A stretch of DNA of 64,000 nt from Bryoerythrophyllum caledonicum (lineage: Eukaryota; Streptophyta; Bryopsida; Pottiales; Pottiaceae), in the NCBI GenBank assembly GCA_963971425.1, contig OZ020515.1, positions 32,995,856-33,059,855 of the forward strand. The letters are read 5' to 3'. Both the position numbers and the translations under genes were made by a program. Below are positions 44,204-56,517 of this stretch, piece by piece. Each line of letters opens with the position of its first letter. Within the stretch, counting starts at the first letter, position 1. A model generated the notes under the pieces. That model was given only the letters and a program-made list of their open reading frames with translations. It did no database searches and had not been told where the DNA came from.

Positions 44204-46703
44204 TGTAAGCCCAAAAATTCACCCCCTAAGAGAGTTATATTTTTAAACCCACAAGGCCCTATGGTTACACAGTTTAAACCATACCATGGGCTTATCTGTA
44301 CTTCTAATTTTACTGGATTTGGATCTTTGATATATATATATATCTAGAATTTATTAGTACTATTATTTTAACCCAATTAAATGGACTCGATTAACCTTTG
44401 AATTAAATACTTCACTCTGGATAAATTAAATAGGCATAAGTATTTATTTAATTCTCTGTTATGTTATTATTTTTTTTATTTTTTTTTTTAATTTTAATTT
44501 TTTTAATTGTTTTTTTAATTAATTCATTCATTTATTTTTTTCCGGTTCAGGTCAGTTGATCAGGCCTGATCCAGGTCCTGGTTTACGGCACAACTTCAGC
44601 AGCCCTTATCTTTTGATTCGTGACTTCGAATCCAAAAAATTTCCTCTTAAACTGACCAGCAGCTCATTTCCAACTTGAATAAACCACTTAGAACCAAGAT
44701 CAACAGGCCGAGGACATAGAAACCACCATCACAAGCATTTCTCATGCACCCACGATCTCAACACATCATTATGATCCAAAAGACGAACTTATGCATACAA
44801 AATAGAATCAATGGGCTGTGAACCGGTTCAGTTCTGGTGGAAGCTATGTGGTCTAATACCTAAATCTGGTAAAAACTCACCAACGCTTCCGCACTATTTT
44901 AAGAATCCTGAAATTAACAACGCAATTCAACGTCTATTTCTATGACATGCAAGTGAATGTTCACGTAGAGCTCAACGTCCAGGAAGCACTCCCTGAATAT
45001 GTCGGCACTGCTGCCGATCTGCACGCTTGCTTCGACCGTCGACCTCCTAATCACAGCTCATCACAGCTAGACCAATCACCTCCACTAAGCATCAGGGGCT
45101 CTACATCAGCTTCCGCTCCTCTCGCGCACACTTCCTCACGCACTCAGGGCTCTCCGAAATCCACACTCAACAAATTCCGACCAGACTCCTTTCTTCTGCT
45201 CTCCTCCGTTTCAACACACATTCATTGCTGTGAGACTGCCTCACAACCCGCACCAACACTCCGCATTCCTCTCTCGCCACTTCCACCGCTCCAGAACCGA
45301 CCTCCTCCTTACCCACAGGCGCTCACCCCGAACACACCACCTGTGGTTAGAGGCGTTTACAAACGCCGACACTCGTTCGCACTCCACCACAGTTGTCTTT
45401 TGACTGCTGCAACACAAACAACATAAACGCGCGCCCAACGTCTCTCCTCCGGCCGAGCACAAACCCTTACTCCTCTCGCCGAGACTCTTCCTTCACACGA
45501 TCGCCACAATCGCAAGTACTCGCTCCGCCTGCACTCCCTGCGGCACCACTCGTGCACCGCTCGGCGTGTCTCTACACACCGTGATCCGAAAAAAACAGTC
45601 CCCCCATGCGCGCACTCCAGCGCCTTCACGAACTCACAGACCCTGCGCACTTACTCCACACCACGTGCTCACACACACAGCGCTTCCCCCTCCGTTCACG
45701 TCTCACACAATCACCACCTCTACCGCGGCACCAAACGCTGAATTCCCCTAGATTGCACGAGCTCCAACTCGCACCCCCTCGGCACAACTCGCGCACACCT
45801 AAAAAACAGCTCCCTCCCAAAAACAGAGAGTCTCCCAGCTCAGTCTTGCTCGAGATTCGGCCTAGCCATTTTAATTTCTTTCTTTTTTCTTTTCCCCGAC
45901 AAGACTGGCTCTTTCTTTTTCTAGGGCAGCACACGATCTCTCACAGTAGTGCAAGATTGGTTGCTTACAGCCGGTTTTGAATTTTTTTAGTTTATCACGA
46001 GCATTCAACTCGCCGCTTTGCACCTGACAAGCCTCCCTAACATTAAATTCATGGTGGCTAGATTTGTCATGCGGCATGAGTATGGAGAAGTACCTCCAAC
46101 TACTTTTCTTTTTCTTTTTCTTTTCTTTTTCTTTTTCTTTAAAAACTAGTTACACTAGATCTAATACTATCTACTGATGATTTTCAATTTATTTATTAAT
46201 TAAAAAACTAACCACACAGCTGGATTTCTAGCACCCTAATTAGTCTACCTAAATTTTCTTAGCTTTTTGGAAGTTTTCTAAGTATTTTTCCCAACCGGTC
46301 AACCCGTCAATCAACTAGTCAAACCCTAGAATAAAACAACAATTCAACTCGGAAAATTCTAGAAATTTTACCACTACTTCAACCTGCTAGGAGGCACTCT
46401 TCCAAATTTTTCCATATTTTTTGGCCCATTTCTCAAGTTTAGTCATTTTTCAAGGCCTTTCTTTTCATTTTTTATTTTGATTTTTCCTTCATTTCCATTC
46501 CACTTCCACTACGCTTTTCAACATATTAGTAGGGAGGAGGAAGAATAGGAAATTTAGTGTCACATTGTGGCACTAGGCCTATTAATTAGGAATTTGACTC
46601 TAATTAATGGATTGTCCACCATTTTAACTAAAATTCGGTTAATTCTATTAAAAAACTAGGAAAATGAAGAAAAACAGAGAGGGGCCCATTTTGGCCACTC
46701 ACA
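44204..46703 (-). repeat. Element B 5' LTR
   Basis: 2,500 bp, TG...CA bounded, >99% like 11985-14491. Outer edge abuts AGGCA (46704-46708). The C-rich ORFs it contains duplicate those of the other LTR and are not genes. Confidence 0.9.
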
Positions 46704-46708
46704 AGGCA

Positions 46709-48294
46709 CTTAGGTCACATACACTCTCCGCTGGCCCATCTCTATGACATTCATCTTGCAGGGTGGATTGCTCACAGTAAGCACTAAACAATAGTGATTT
46801 CTGGAAGTTCGTATGTGTAAATTCTATACTTATTACGATGTAATTTAAAGTCATAATATAGTAATATTGCACTCATTTAGAAGTATTATTAGTCGTTTTT
46901 TTTCATGTACTTATTCAATTGTGATTAGTAACTGTGTAGTTAATGATTTGTAGTCATTTCATGTACTATTTATGCTTTCTCTAGTAATTATGTAGTTGTA
47001 CTAAAATCATTGTTTAGTAACGATATATTACTTGTGTAGTCATTGTACATAAATTTTGTTGTTTAATCAATCTATATGGGTATGGGCTTGCGGTACCATG
47101 TGGAGATATTGGTGGATTTGCTAAATCCCAAGAAGAAGCGACAGGAAGGGGCTTGGGGAAGAGTGAGTGATCTTGCATGGGACAAATGGAATGAAGGAAG
47201 TATTCCAAAATCATGGTTCTAGGTAGACATCGGTGGTGTCCACAACAACATTGATCTTATGTTCGTGAACGAGCTAGCTGACCAATACAAGGTCCAAGAC
47301 GCTTGTGGCGGTAATGTTATATGGGAAGAAAAATTTATGAAGCTCAAACAAAAGAATTGATTGAGGACTTTGTTTTATGTTTGATTTTTATCGAGCATGC
47401 ATTACAGATGCTAGTAGATGGTTGTTATTGGGTGTTGTATTTGAGGGGCTTTTGTAGCATTGCTCTAGTGACTATTTTGTTTATTTCAAAGTATATCATG
47501 ACAAAAACATCTTTGGTATTACTTATGGTTTTTTTAACACAACACAATGACTAAACAATAACTAGGCAATATACATAAAAACTAATAAACAACTACAGAG
47601 TAACTACAGACAATCCTCACAGCAACCAAATAATAACTAGAGTAGAATTGAACTAACACCGCTCAATGACTAAATAATAACTAGGTAGTTCACCAAAAAA
47701 CTATCAAATAACTACAAAATAACTATACAGAAACCTTATAATAACCAAATGACTCCCTGACACGAACTGAAATTAGTGCATGCAATTCTATTATAGCTAA
47801 ATTTATATTACCACAATAACTAAGGAATTACTAGCGTAACACTGCATAATGACTAAACAATCACTAGGCTGGACATTCAATATTGGTATCCAATGAACCA
47901 CCTCCACGTACAAAGAAGTAGGTCCCACACAAACATTGACACATAAGCTGCCACGTAAGAATACATGTCAGCAGGATAACACATCATTGTCCACATCAAC
48001 CGCCACGTTTAATTCCACATCACACATAAAATCCACATCATTATCCACCTTAAATTCCATATCACACTCAAATCCACGTCAGTAGCCACCTTACCAATCT
48101 TCAAGGATGATGGGCCACATCAGCAGATGGATGAGAAATCCACGTGGCAAAATGAATGACTACAGAAATCTATTACTCGAAACTATTACTATGCCCGAAC
48201 TAAAATTTTTTAGTCATTCCCTAGTAATACAAGTCATCTATGACTCAACAATGACTAAAATCGCTAGTCATTGATGCCTCGATTTCCCGTAGTG
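46709..48294. mobile_element. CACTA-like element remnant with subterminal repeats
   Basis: The right edge (48294) reads, reverse-complemented, CACTACGGGAAATCGAGGC, a CACTA (En/Spm-type) terminus. Inward are many copies of ACTAAACAATAACTAGG / TAGTCATTG phrases on both strands (46.85-47.06, 47.54-47.90, 48.19-48.28 kb), the subterminal repeats expected of this superfamily. The matching left CACTA end was not found, so the element is truncated or its left end lies elsewhere. Confidence 0.6.
47074..47360 (+). pseudogene. ORF remnant within the CACTA-like element
   Basis: MGMGLRYHVEILVDLLNPKKK continues to DLAWDKWNEGSIPKSWF, then after a stop (TAG, 47219-47221) the same frame goes on as VDIGGVHNNIDLMFVNELAD. 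No family recognised. Probably a decayed exon of the element or a captured gene piece. Confidence 0.35.
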
Positions 48295-49204
48295 GGAGTT
48301 AAAATTTATGAAAATTTGTAAGCATGTGTTTTAGTAGTATAGATGAAGATCGCATGGTTGGAGATGGGAATAAAAGCTTTTTGTATGTAGGGTATTTCAT
48401 TTCCATTCATTTAAAGAGTAGAATGAACTGAGGAAATCCTTAAACCTTGTAAGGAGCCATTGGTGACCACAATATTCTACATGTATGGTGTCGTGTTTGA
48501 GCATGATAAGGTCCAGATTGAATGAATGACCTCCAAATGAAATATGTTTTACTAAAGAATCTTTAATCCAAAAGTGTAAGTTTTACTGAACTTCAATACA
48601 TATTTTGTATTCTAAAGAGTAAAATTGTGCTTGTATGTGCTGTTCCCGATTGACGTTTAAGGGTTAAATTGTTTTAGTGAGAAATAGGCAAGAATTTCTA
48701 GAGGTTAAAATTGAATCATTGTTATTTCTGATATCGAAAGTAAAACTGCGAAAAATGTGCATCCATGATGATATCTCCCTCTAAAGAACAATACTGCAGA
48801 ACCGACTAAAAAGCATGAGTGTCAAGATTTTTCAGAACTATAAATTTGAAAATTTGAGAATCTATATTCTTAAATTCAGACAATACCCTGTTGGATCCAA
48901 TGTTTAATTTTGATTCAATGAAGGTCATTTGAAGTACGAAAAATTGTCAACGATATCAATATCATCCATAACTGCATCCATCCGAAATCGCCATCGTATT
49001 TGTTTCAACCAAACCCTAAACCTCGCACTCTCGGGTCTCTGCTCGCATCTCCGGTCGCGACTCGCAATTTTTTCCTCCTAGAATTCGACTACAGAGACGT
49101 CTCCTTTGCCGCGGACTACTTCCGCATCTGCGAGCGAGTTTTTGGGATCATTTGGGCCATTTTCTGGCAATTAGGGCGAGGAGGCAGGGTTTAGGATCAT
49201 CGCG
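48295..49204. other. Upstream region of the prefoldin gene
   Basis: AT-rich until about 48960, then GC rises. AACCAAACCCTAAACC (near 49006) sits in the probable 5' UTR/promoter; telobox-like AAACCCTAA is common in plant translation- and growth-related promoters. No TATA box was fixed. Confidence 0.4.
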
Positions 49205-49630
49205 ATGGCGGAGGGTGGAGGTGACAAGATGGAGATGATGAACGAGCAGGCGGTGGCGGGTAAGTGGAACTTCCTGCGCAACGAGCTGAACCAGCTGTAC
49301 GGCAAGATTAACGAGCTGGAGCAGGAGCTGAACGAGCATCAGCTGGTGATCAACGCCATCCAGCCGCTGGACCCCGGGCGAAAGTGTTTCCGCATGATCG
49401 GGGGCGTGTTGGTGGAGCGCACGGTCGGAGAAGTGCTGCCCGCTGTGAGCCGCAACAAGGAGGGCCTGCAAGAAGTGATCACGCGCCTCACCGAAGCGCT
49501 GGAGAAGAAGACCAAGGAGTTTGCGGCGTTCGAGGCCAAGTACAAGATCAAGGTGCGAGGGAAGGGCGACGACGTGGTGCAGCCGGAGAAGTCTGCCAAA
49601 GAGAGCGCTGCTCAAGGCGTTCTAGTTTAG
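49205..49630 (+). CDS. PFD2: Prefoldin subunit 2
   Basis: 141-residue single-exon ORF. It is a beta-type prefoldin subunit of the cytosolic heterohexameric prefoldin, which hands unfolded actin and tubulin to the CCT chaperonin. N-terminal coiled-coil helix (~15-50, NELNQLYGKINELEQELNEH), then the diagnostic hairpin LVINAIQPLD, RKCFRMIGGVLVERTVGEV, and a C-terminal helix (~85-115, LTEALEKKTKEFAAFEAKY). Length and ending (AQGVLV) match the plant orthologue I recall (Arabidopsis ~148 aa). The start is the only Met before the conserved helix. GC-rich coding sequence in AT-rich surroundings. It looks intact and is the one clear host gene here. Confidence 0.95.
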   Translation: MAEGGGDKMEMMNEQAVAGKWNFLRNELNQLYGKINELEQELNEHQLVINAIQPLDPGRKCFRMIGGVLVERTVGEVLPAVSRNKEGLQEVITRLTEALEKKTKEFAAFEAKYKIKVRGKGDDVVQPEKSAKESAAQGVLV

Positions 49631-49640
49631 AAGCTGCTTG

Positions 49641-49718
49641 GTAAGCGATCGCAATCGAATCAATGCTCTTAGGTCGAAACCTTTCCACATTTATATCGTG
49701 GTTATGTATTGTTTACAG
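49641..49718 (+). other. Probable 3' UTR intron of PFD2
   Basis: Ten bases after the stop codon, CTTG|GTAAGC matches a donor, and 78 bp on TTGTTTACAG|GA matches an acceptor. The next segment resembles an exon up to GGATTTTTCAG|GTATG near 49821. Seen as sequence signals only. Confidence 0.55.
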
Positions 49719-49859
49719 GATGAGCCAACATTTTGCCGCATCTTCTCAATCGAATTCAGGATTTCGACGAAAAAGGAGATCTGGATCCGGTAGATTTTTT
49801 TGGAGGACGAGGATTTTTCAGGTATGCCTCTCATTTCCAGATCAGCTTAACAAATAATA

Positions 49860-51028
49860 TTTGGTGGCATTTGAGGTATGCAGCTTGTGAGGCATAATGT
49901 GCTGTAAGCTGCATTGTACTGGTAAAGAGGTCCAGAAACGGACAAAGATTCATGTAGAGTGCCGCTTTCCTAAGTACTCATAGGGCGATACGTCGTAAGA
50001 GTCTTTGCCTTTGAGGCCGCCCTTGACTGTGTAATCACCTATAATTTGTCAATACAGATTACTTTTCCTGATTTTGTGTACTGTCGTCACTTCATTGTCA
50101 TAATCAAATGGTCAGGTCAGGCAGTTGAAAGTTAACGTAAGCCTCTCCCCATAACCGACAAGTTAAGATATGTGCATATATAGAGAACAAATATTACATT
50201 CATTTTTCAGTGATAGCCAACAGAAAAACAATTTCAATCCAAGTGATTTTATATTTTTCTGATGTAATGTGAGTTAGTTATGAATTTTCAAAGTGTGCTG
50301 CTGTGTTTAGCCGGTGGCCACCAGTAGGTACCCCCATAAGTACTAACTGGAAGTAATGGGTTTTCAATATTAGTAAACCTCCATTTGGATGGGCGAATGG
50401 AATGGACGTGGGTTGGATACACCCCAAATTTTTTTAGGTGTTGATTATGGGTTTTGGTTGGTTACCATGTTTTGGAGTGGTTTTGTTCAAACATAGTGAT
50501 GGTCCTTTAGAGAATAAGTGAAACCTCGTCTTTTTCACAACTTGATCATTACATAATCAAAAATTTATTTATTGTCTAAATTCTTCTAAAGTAACCCTAC
50601 AAGCTCAAGACTTTCATCATCCAAATTATGTGCTATAATAAAACTTAACAATACCGTAGTAAGGGAGCAGAGTAGAGAAGGGATTACCTTAGCTCCTCAA
50701 GCAAGTGTCCGTGCTTGATTTACCAATGATGCTATATTTGATAAACTAGGATTATTTTAGGGTTTTATACAATGCCTGAATTAATTTTGTTATTTCTGTG
50801 TGGCTGTTTTCTTTAATTGTCATTCTGTGTCTTTTAATGTGTTTTTGGTGTGATATGGAGTAATTTCAATAACAATTGTGACACTTCAAGTGTATGCTGT
50901 TAAGTTGATTTGATTACTCTACAATAGTGAGCACCACATTCCCAAATCTTAACAAATTTACCTTTAAACATTAGAACATTGTAATGTGCGTAGATAGTAT
51001 TTTAATAGAGCTTTTGACATGTGTATCG
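49860..51028. other. No gene seen
   Basis: PFD2 3' flank and AT-rich intergenic DNA; no supported ORF, RNA or terminal repeat. Confidence 0.5.
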
Positions 51029-51030
51029 TA

Positions 51031-51372
51031 GGTGAACCTCTAGTTGGGCACCTCCATGCTGAATAATTGATTAAAGTGAGTAAGGCCATTCGGCTTCCTA
51101 AATGAAAATAAATGAAATTTCAGCAAGAAATCACACATTACTGTATTTAGTACTTTTGATGATTGTGGGGTTTGAATCCAAGACCTTGGGGTTCTAAATC
51201 AAAGCCTCCATGCATATGCAACCTTGAAAGGAGGCTTTTTCAAGCGCCACTCCCTTTATGACGAAATCTGTAAATATATAGTTTGTCTATTTTCGGCAAT
51301 TTCATTAAATATTTTCCCACTTAATTCGGCAAGCATTTTTCTGGTTAATAAACACCAAACTAGAGGTTCACT
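51031..51372. mobile_element. MITE, 342 bp, TA duplication
   Basis: GTGAACCTCTAGTT (51032-51045) is perfectly repeated inverted as AACTAGAGGTTCAC at the right end, with partial match continuing inward (GGGCACC / GGTGTT). TA flanks both edges (51029-51030; 51373-51374). Fits a Tc1/mariner-type MITE. The interior has no coding capacity. Confidence 0.65.
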
Positions 51373-51510
51373 TACGGTAGTTTAATACTCTTGGACAATG
51401 ATAAAATGTGGTCTTTTTGTATCGTAGATTTGGTCAGTAGAATTTATGGAACATAAGTACTAATTTGGCCATCATCCTTAAAGGATTAAGTAAATTAGAA
51501 TAATAATGTA

Positions 51511-52330
51511 GTTTAACCCCTAAAAGACCAAGGCACCTTTTCCTCAAAAACACTCCAAAACTACCATTTTCAGCGCATTCAACATAAAATGATTAAAAAT
51601 CATTTTTTTGAAAATTTAACAGTAGGATCTTGTATTAGACTTGTAAGAGAGTGTGTGATAAATTTTTTGGTAAGTTTGACCGCACGGATTGAAAGATATT
51701 AGCCTTCGAAGCGCAATATAATATCTTTTTCAAGTCATACTATACACCTTCAACAAACTTCGACCACCTTCTATGGCAACCTTTTACACTACTGACCATG
51801 AATTTATTGTGTTAACTTGAAAAGGATCATGTTAGGCACATGTGCATCAAATTTTAGAAGTAGAAGAGGTGTAGAAGATGTCCTAAAATATCCTACAATG
51901 CAACTATGTGCCGAGAATCAACAATACACTTTATATTTTGCATATATCATATCCTTCTCAAATATTTGAAATTCACAAATCCGTACGGTAGATGCAAAGA
52001 TCTCAATTTCCTTTCCACGAGGACATTTTCTTTCTTTTAAATGGACAAAAACTCAAATTTCTATTGAATTTAGAAGTTATTGAAGTTTGGTGACAGTATT
52101 TGTGATATGTCACACTAAACTGCTGCACTATTTGTATATGTAGGTGAAAATAAATTGTAACTTTTGAACCGTATGTCGAAATTCTACGAAATTTGTATCT
52201 ACGCATAGCTAATTCAAAGTTGGCCATTCAATTAAAAATCTCAGAAAATAATGCCTAGAATTGAGAACGTGGTACCTTACCCAGACTCAAAATGTTCCCC
52301 GAGGGGACATTGGTCCTTTAGGGGTTAAAC
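51511..52330. mobile_element. Small TIR element, ~820 bp
   Basis: GTTTAACCCCTAAAAGACCA (51511-51530) and, inverted, GTTTAACCCCTAAAGGACCA (52311-52330) match 19/20. AAATTAGA occurs near both edges (51492-51499; 52331-52338), possibly an 8-bp duplication if the left end is 51500. No coding capacity. Confidence 0.6.
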
Positions 52331-52739
52331 AAATTAGAGTTATATCTAACGTTCATTTTGTGCTCTCTTATAGTGGCTCGTTTGTATATAAAAACTTGAC
52401 TTGTTGTAGAAGCTGTTAGAGATTAGAGTTGCTCAATGTTTTTATGATATCGTAAATGGTTGAGGTAGATTTAGAAGGAAAAGTAAAGGGGAGAAATGAA
52501 GAGAGGTGATACGAACATAAAGTAGTCCTATATGTATTGGCAAGGATATTACGATTTGGTACTGTAAGTAATGGCCTTCGAAAGAAGGCCATATGTCACT
52601 CCAAGCATTGTTTGTAATACCTTATGTGTTTCATTCGCTTGTGCAATCATTTATCTATTTCTTTTGAACCTCAATAGGTTATGGGCCCACTCATGTGAGT
52701 TGCGTGTGCAGAGTTTTAGTGCAAATTGGTTAAGAGGGC
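52331..52739. other. No gene seen
   Basis: AT-rich sequence leading into copia-like leader repeats. Confidence 0.4.
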
Positions 52740-53320
52740 ATCTTGAGAGTCTTTGAATATTGAAGGTGTACAAGATCCAATTTGGAGCATAGGAGGTGCA
52801 CAAGGTTCAATTTGAAGCATAGGAGGTGATTGAAGTCGACCCAAGGAGTTTCTATAAGCACAGGAGGTGCACATTCAAGGGTGTCGACTTTGTAAGTGTT
52901 TACATTTGCACTTTTGCACTTTTGGACTTTGCCCATACATATAGTACACAATCCATATGAGAAGCCTTGAAATTTCAGTGTTGTAGGTGTGTATGCACGT
53001 CGCCCATACACATAATACATAGTCCGCATGGGTAGCCCTAAAGTTTGACTGTTCTAGGTGCATTAGTGTACATTGGAGTCTAGAAAGGGCTCATTTAAGT
53101 GATTGAGGTGCACTAGTGCACATGGAAAGTTAGAAGCTAGTGTTGAAGTGCAAATAAGATAACATATGATGGCGAGAGTGCTAGAATCATTGACAAATTC
53201 AAAGGTGAGAATTTCAATCTTACGGAGTTCAAGATGGAGATGGTGTTGGCATCCAAGGACCTTTAGGAGATTGTAGATGACTCCAAGGAGCCTGCGGTTG
53301 CAAGTCGTCGGGTGAGTATT
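52740..53320 (+). mobile_element. Ty1/copia fossil: leader repeats and gag start
   Basis: Short leader repeats (CATAGGAGGTG three to four times at 52786-52870; a ~70-bp CCCATACA(C/T)ATA unit twice at 52930-53060) lead to a plus-strand segment. It reads NFNLTEFKMEMVLASKDL near 53210-53265, the N-terminal copia Gag signature. Broken; only a fragment. No LTR pair seen. Confidence 0.5.
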
Positions 53321-55037
53321 GTTGTAGTTCCTAGAGACAGTATTCCTCCGGAATGCTCTCAATCGTCACTAAGAGCCTCCCAAAGTAACCGCTCCGGTTT
53401 CGTTCCCACAGAGACCTAAATATCTTTTTTCCAATACTCCGGATTACTAAGCTTAACAAAGCGATTCGGTTACGGGTTAGCTATAGTCTTTACTTACTTA
53501 GGTTAGATCCGGGGAGTAGGTTCTGGAAATCTGGAAGGTAGTTTGATTTTTCTCTGTTCCTCCTCAGAGAGTCTCCTGGAGTTTTTAAGCGAGTGGCCGA
53601 AGTCCACTGAGCCTGTTTTGTGTAAGTGGCTGGGTTTCCCACTGCCCTGTGATTTAAAGTGGCTAGGCACCCACTGTCCGGAACTTATAGTGACCGAACA
53701 CCACTCTCCCTACTATGCTAACTGGTAATTTGATTGCTAATGCCGGACGTCGGCTCTCACGACATCCGGAAGGCCTTCCGGATGCGGTCACAGAGAGACT
53801 AATCCGGCTACAACGACATTCCGGGGAGGGGTATGGTTGTAATTCTCCGTAGCAAAGATTCACGGTTCGCTATGGTTATTCTATCTAGGTATTGGTATCA
53901 GGCTTTTTCCTATCTTAGGGGAGAATTCCGGTATTGACCGGAATCCAGTTTAGCACGGTTTCTTCCGTAAACTAGAGAATACCAGGAACACCTCTGCAGT
54001 TCATTTCTTCCCCTCCTGGCTACTTCCGGACCCTGGAGACTACCAGGAACACCTCTGTAATAGTTCTCTCCAGCTCTCCCGGGCGATCTCCTAACACTGC
54101 CCTCGATAACTTCCCCCTCCGGCAAAACAAGTGAATTACCCTATTCCGGACGAATTACTCACACAACCATACCCTCAAGAATGGATCCGTTACTCACAGG
54201 TTCCACACGTCACAACAAAACACAAGGTTGCAAATCTAGTGCAAAAGGGTAACGTATATTTCCGAGTGAAATGAACAAGATCAAGGTTTTCCCAAAAACC
54301 TCCTACTAAGTACTCTCTGAATTCTCTAAATTCAGATTTCCTTCTACCTATGCCTACGGGAAATCCGTTAGATCTTATCTAAAAGATCCGAGAAATCCGG
54401 AAAAGTCCCAGATCGGATCTCAGATCCTAAAATCTCGGAACAGTTCCGGCCTCCGGACTTCCTTCTCTAACAAAACCTGGCTATTGATTCCGATAGCAGC
54501 CCGGTGCACTTGGGGCCCCATCGTTAGTCGTTGCTGATCCGGACTCTAACCCTGAGAAAAAGAAAAAAAAGAAGAAACTTACAACCTAATTAACCCTAAG
54601 TGGGAGCACCGGGACCCCGATTTCTCCCACTCCGGCGGGAGGGGGAAATCTCCACCGGAACGCGCGACTTGCCCTTCGCCTTCTTCGACGTTGCAGGTGA
54701 AAGATCGGTCTTCCGGGTTGATGGTCCTGTTGTTGGAGGGGCAACCACCACCAGAGTACTAGCGTCCGGTGGTGGAGGGGGCTATTCTGGTGATCCTTCA
54801 AGGACCGGGGGTGTTGTGTTTCCGTCGCGAAAGCTGACTTGGTCTCTTGGACCAAGTGCCTGTAGCTTCCGGAAGGACTCCTTGGTCTGGACGCCAACCT
54901 CCGGGAGACGTACCTTGGTGGGACAGGGATGCCGCTGTCGTGGAGAGAGAATTTGCCTCGGGAAAACGCTAGGTTCTTGGCTGCTACCAGTTTTAGTCAA
55001 AAGAAAAGGAAGATGCCACAAATATGAATTCCATTAA
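53321..55037. other. Repeat-derived non-coding region
   Basis: Contains TTCGTTCCCACAGAGA (53399-53414), a phrase also at 1016-1031, and a perfect 22-bp palindrome at 53763-53784 (core CCGGAAGGCCTTCCGG). TACCAGGAACACCTCTG occurs twice (53979, 54029). A plus-strand 145-codon ORF (54600-55037) is Gly/Arg-rich with no recognised motif. Probably LTR-element debris. Confidence 0.45.
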
Positions 55038-55870
55038 TCTACAATGATGAACAAAGTCTTGATCTACATAGAATGTCGAGTTTTTGGTTCATCTTGACAA
55101 ACCCTTGCAAGTAGTCAAACATGAAGTTGTATAAACATGGGCAGCTGAACTCCTTCCCAGTAAATTGGGCTCTTTTGCTTCTAAACTAACTATATAAACA
55201 CATGCAATAGCTTTTTGAAAAACTAATATAATAAGGTTTCTATATCCAAAGTTTCAACACAAAAAGATCTTTACAACTATTTCTATGAAGAATCAAAGTT
55301 ATTGCTCTAAATTAATGAAGGCAGCTGACCCCTTCTCATTCAAACTAGCATAACTTTTGCACTATAGCTTGAAAATAAACATGTAATAGCTTCTTGAAAA
55401 GATAACAACAAGATAAACAAGTGACAAAAGTTTTAACTTTACTGGCTCTAATCATAATGAACTATGGTTACTCAAAGTCTCTGCCTTAAACTTGTGGAAT
55501 GAAAACCGCTCCTCCGAGAACACCCCTTCAATAGATCAAGTGCCATGGCTCCATAACAACTCGGATTTGAGCTTGTGATAGCTCATTAGAAAGCTAATAC
55601 AATCACCACTATATGTACAATGATTCACTATCTCACTCTTTGTATACAAGTTTCCACATGGAATCAAAGTTACTGCTCTCGAAAATTCATGGCAGCAGTA
55701 CCCTCTTTTATTCAAATCCACACCACAGCCTCTACATAACTCCGATTGGAGCGTGTGATAGCTTGTTAGAAAGCTATTAAGAAGTTCTACATCAATTCGA
55801 AAACTGACATCAAAACTCACAAAATTGTACCTGTCATACTAGAAAATCCGAGCGTCTATTATACCAAATG
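55038..55870. repeat. Diverged ~200-bp tandem units
   Basis: GAATCAAAGTTA(T/C)TGCTCT followed by GGCAGC(T/A)G and GCATAACT..GCACT..AGCTTG..ATAGC phrases recur near 55140, 55290-55400, 55540-55600 and 55665-55770. No coding support. Confidence 0.6.
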
Positions 55871-56190
55871 GAGGAGGCTTTGGCCGAGGGAGGAGGGAAA
55901 GAAAGTCAAGGGCCTAAATCAGCCCATGCCTCTCTAGCCTTCTTTTTGACTCACCCTTGGACGCCAAAGTCCATTTACCTCCAAATCTTATCTAAATCTT
56001 CCCACATAAGCCTAGCTTGACTTTTATTTTCTAACCTATATCTCTACTACAAGTTGGCACTATATTTCTCCCTCTAAACTAATCCCCAAACTAAACATTT
56101 CTTATTTCTACTACAAACTATAATACCATAGCACTCTGTTTAAGTTTTTTGATCTCAGAAGAGTTAGAGAATAGCTTTAATATCATTAGA
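55871..56190. other. No feature seen
   Basis: AT-rich spacer before the SINE. Confidence 0.4.
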
Positions 56191-56195
56191 GCCCA

Positions 56196-56450
56196 CGTAC
56201 TGCCATCGACCGCGGCTTAGTTCGGCTGGCTAAGCTTTTCGTTGCACCTCGCCGGTCCGGGTTCGATTCCTTGGCTTGTCAGAGCGGTTGACGCTCGCGT
56301 GGTCAGGGGATTGCCGGAATCAGCAGCAAATCCAGCTAGTGGACGCTCTTAAGCCCTGAGCTAGTGACAAGATGTAGTAAAGATCCTCTAAAATAAGCTT
56401 CTGGCCTGGTAGAGTAATTGAGGAAAAAACCATTTATTCTCCACAATTAC
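56196..56450 (+). mobile_element. tRNA-derived SINE
   Basis: A polymerase III A-box-like segment (CTTAGTTCGGCTGGCTAAGC) is followed about 40 nt later by a B box, GGTTCGATTCC (56260-56270), then ~180 bp unrelated to tRNA. No clean acceptor stem, so not a tRNA gene. The 3' edge is uncertain. Confidence 0.6.
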
Positions 56451-56517
56451 CTTAACCAGCTAATTCCCCATTTTTCTTCTCAATCTTATTTTTTATATCA
56501 TGAACAGTATCGTATCA

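Larger units (their letters stand above)
11985..46703 (-). mobile_element. Ty3/gypsy LTR retrotransposon B, with nested giant DNA transposon
   Basis: Two near-identical LTRs (11985-14491; 44204-46703) start TGTAAGCCC and end CACTCACA on the plus strand. The 5-mer AGGCA stands immediately outside both outer edges (11980-11984; 46704-46708), so they are the two LTRs of one insertion, not two solo LTRs. gag-pol runs on the minus strand, matching a primer-binding site next to the right-hand LTR. Own length is about 14.9 kb once the 19.8-kb guest is subtracted. LTR divergence by eye is about 15-20 substitutions in 2.5 kb (<1%), a young insertion, probably within the last one to few million years depending on the rate. 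Coding region is broken at roughly seven places. No chromodomain or envelope is seen; it is a member of the non-chromovirus (Tat/Athila-like) side by RT character. Confidence 0.88.

Noticed and set aside
54600-55037. 145-codon Gly/Arg-rich gene
   Set aside because: No recognisable domain, GC-driven open frames on both strands, repeat-derived surroundings.
56216-56285. tRNA gene
   Set aside because: B box present, but no matching acceptor stem or anticodon arm; fits a SINE head.
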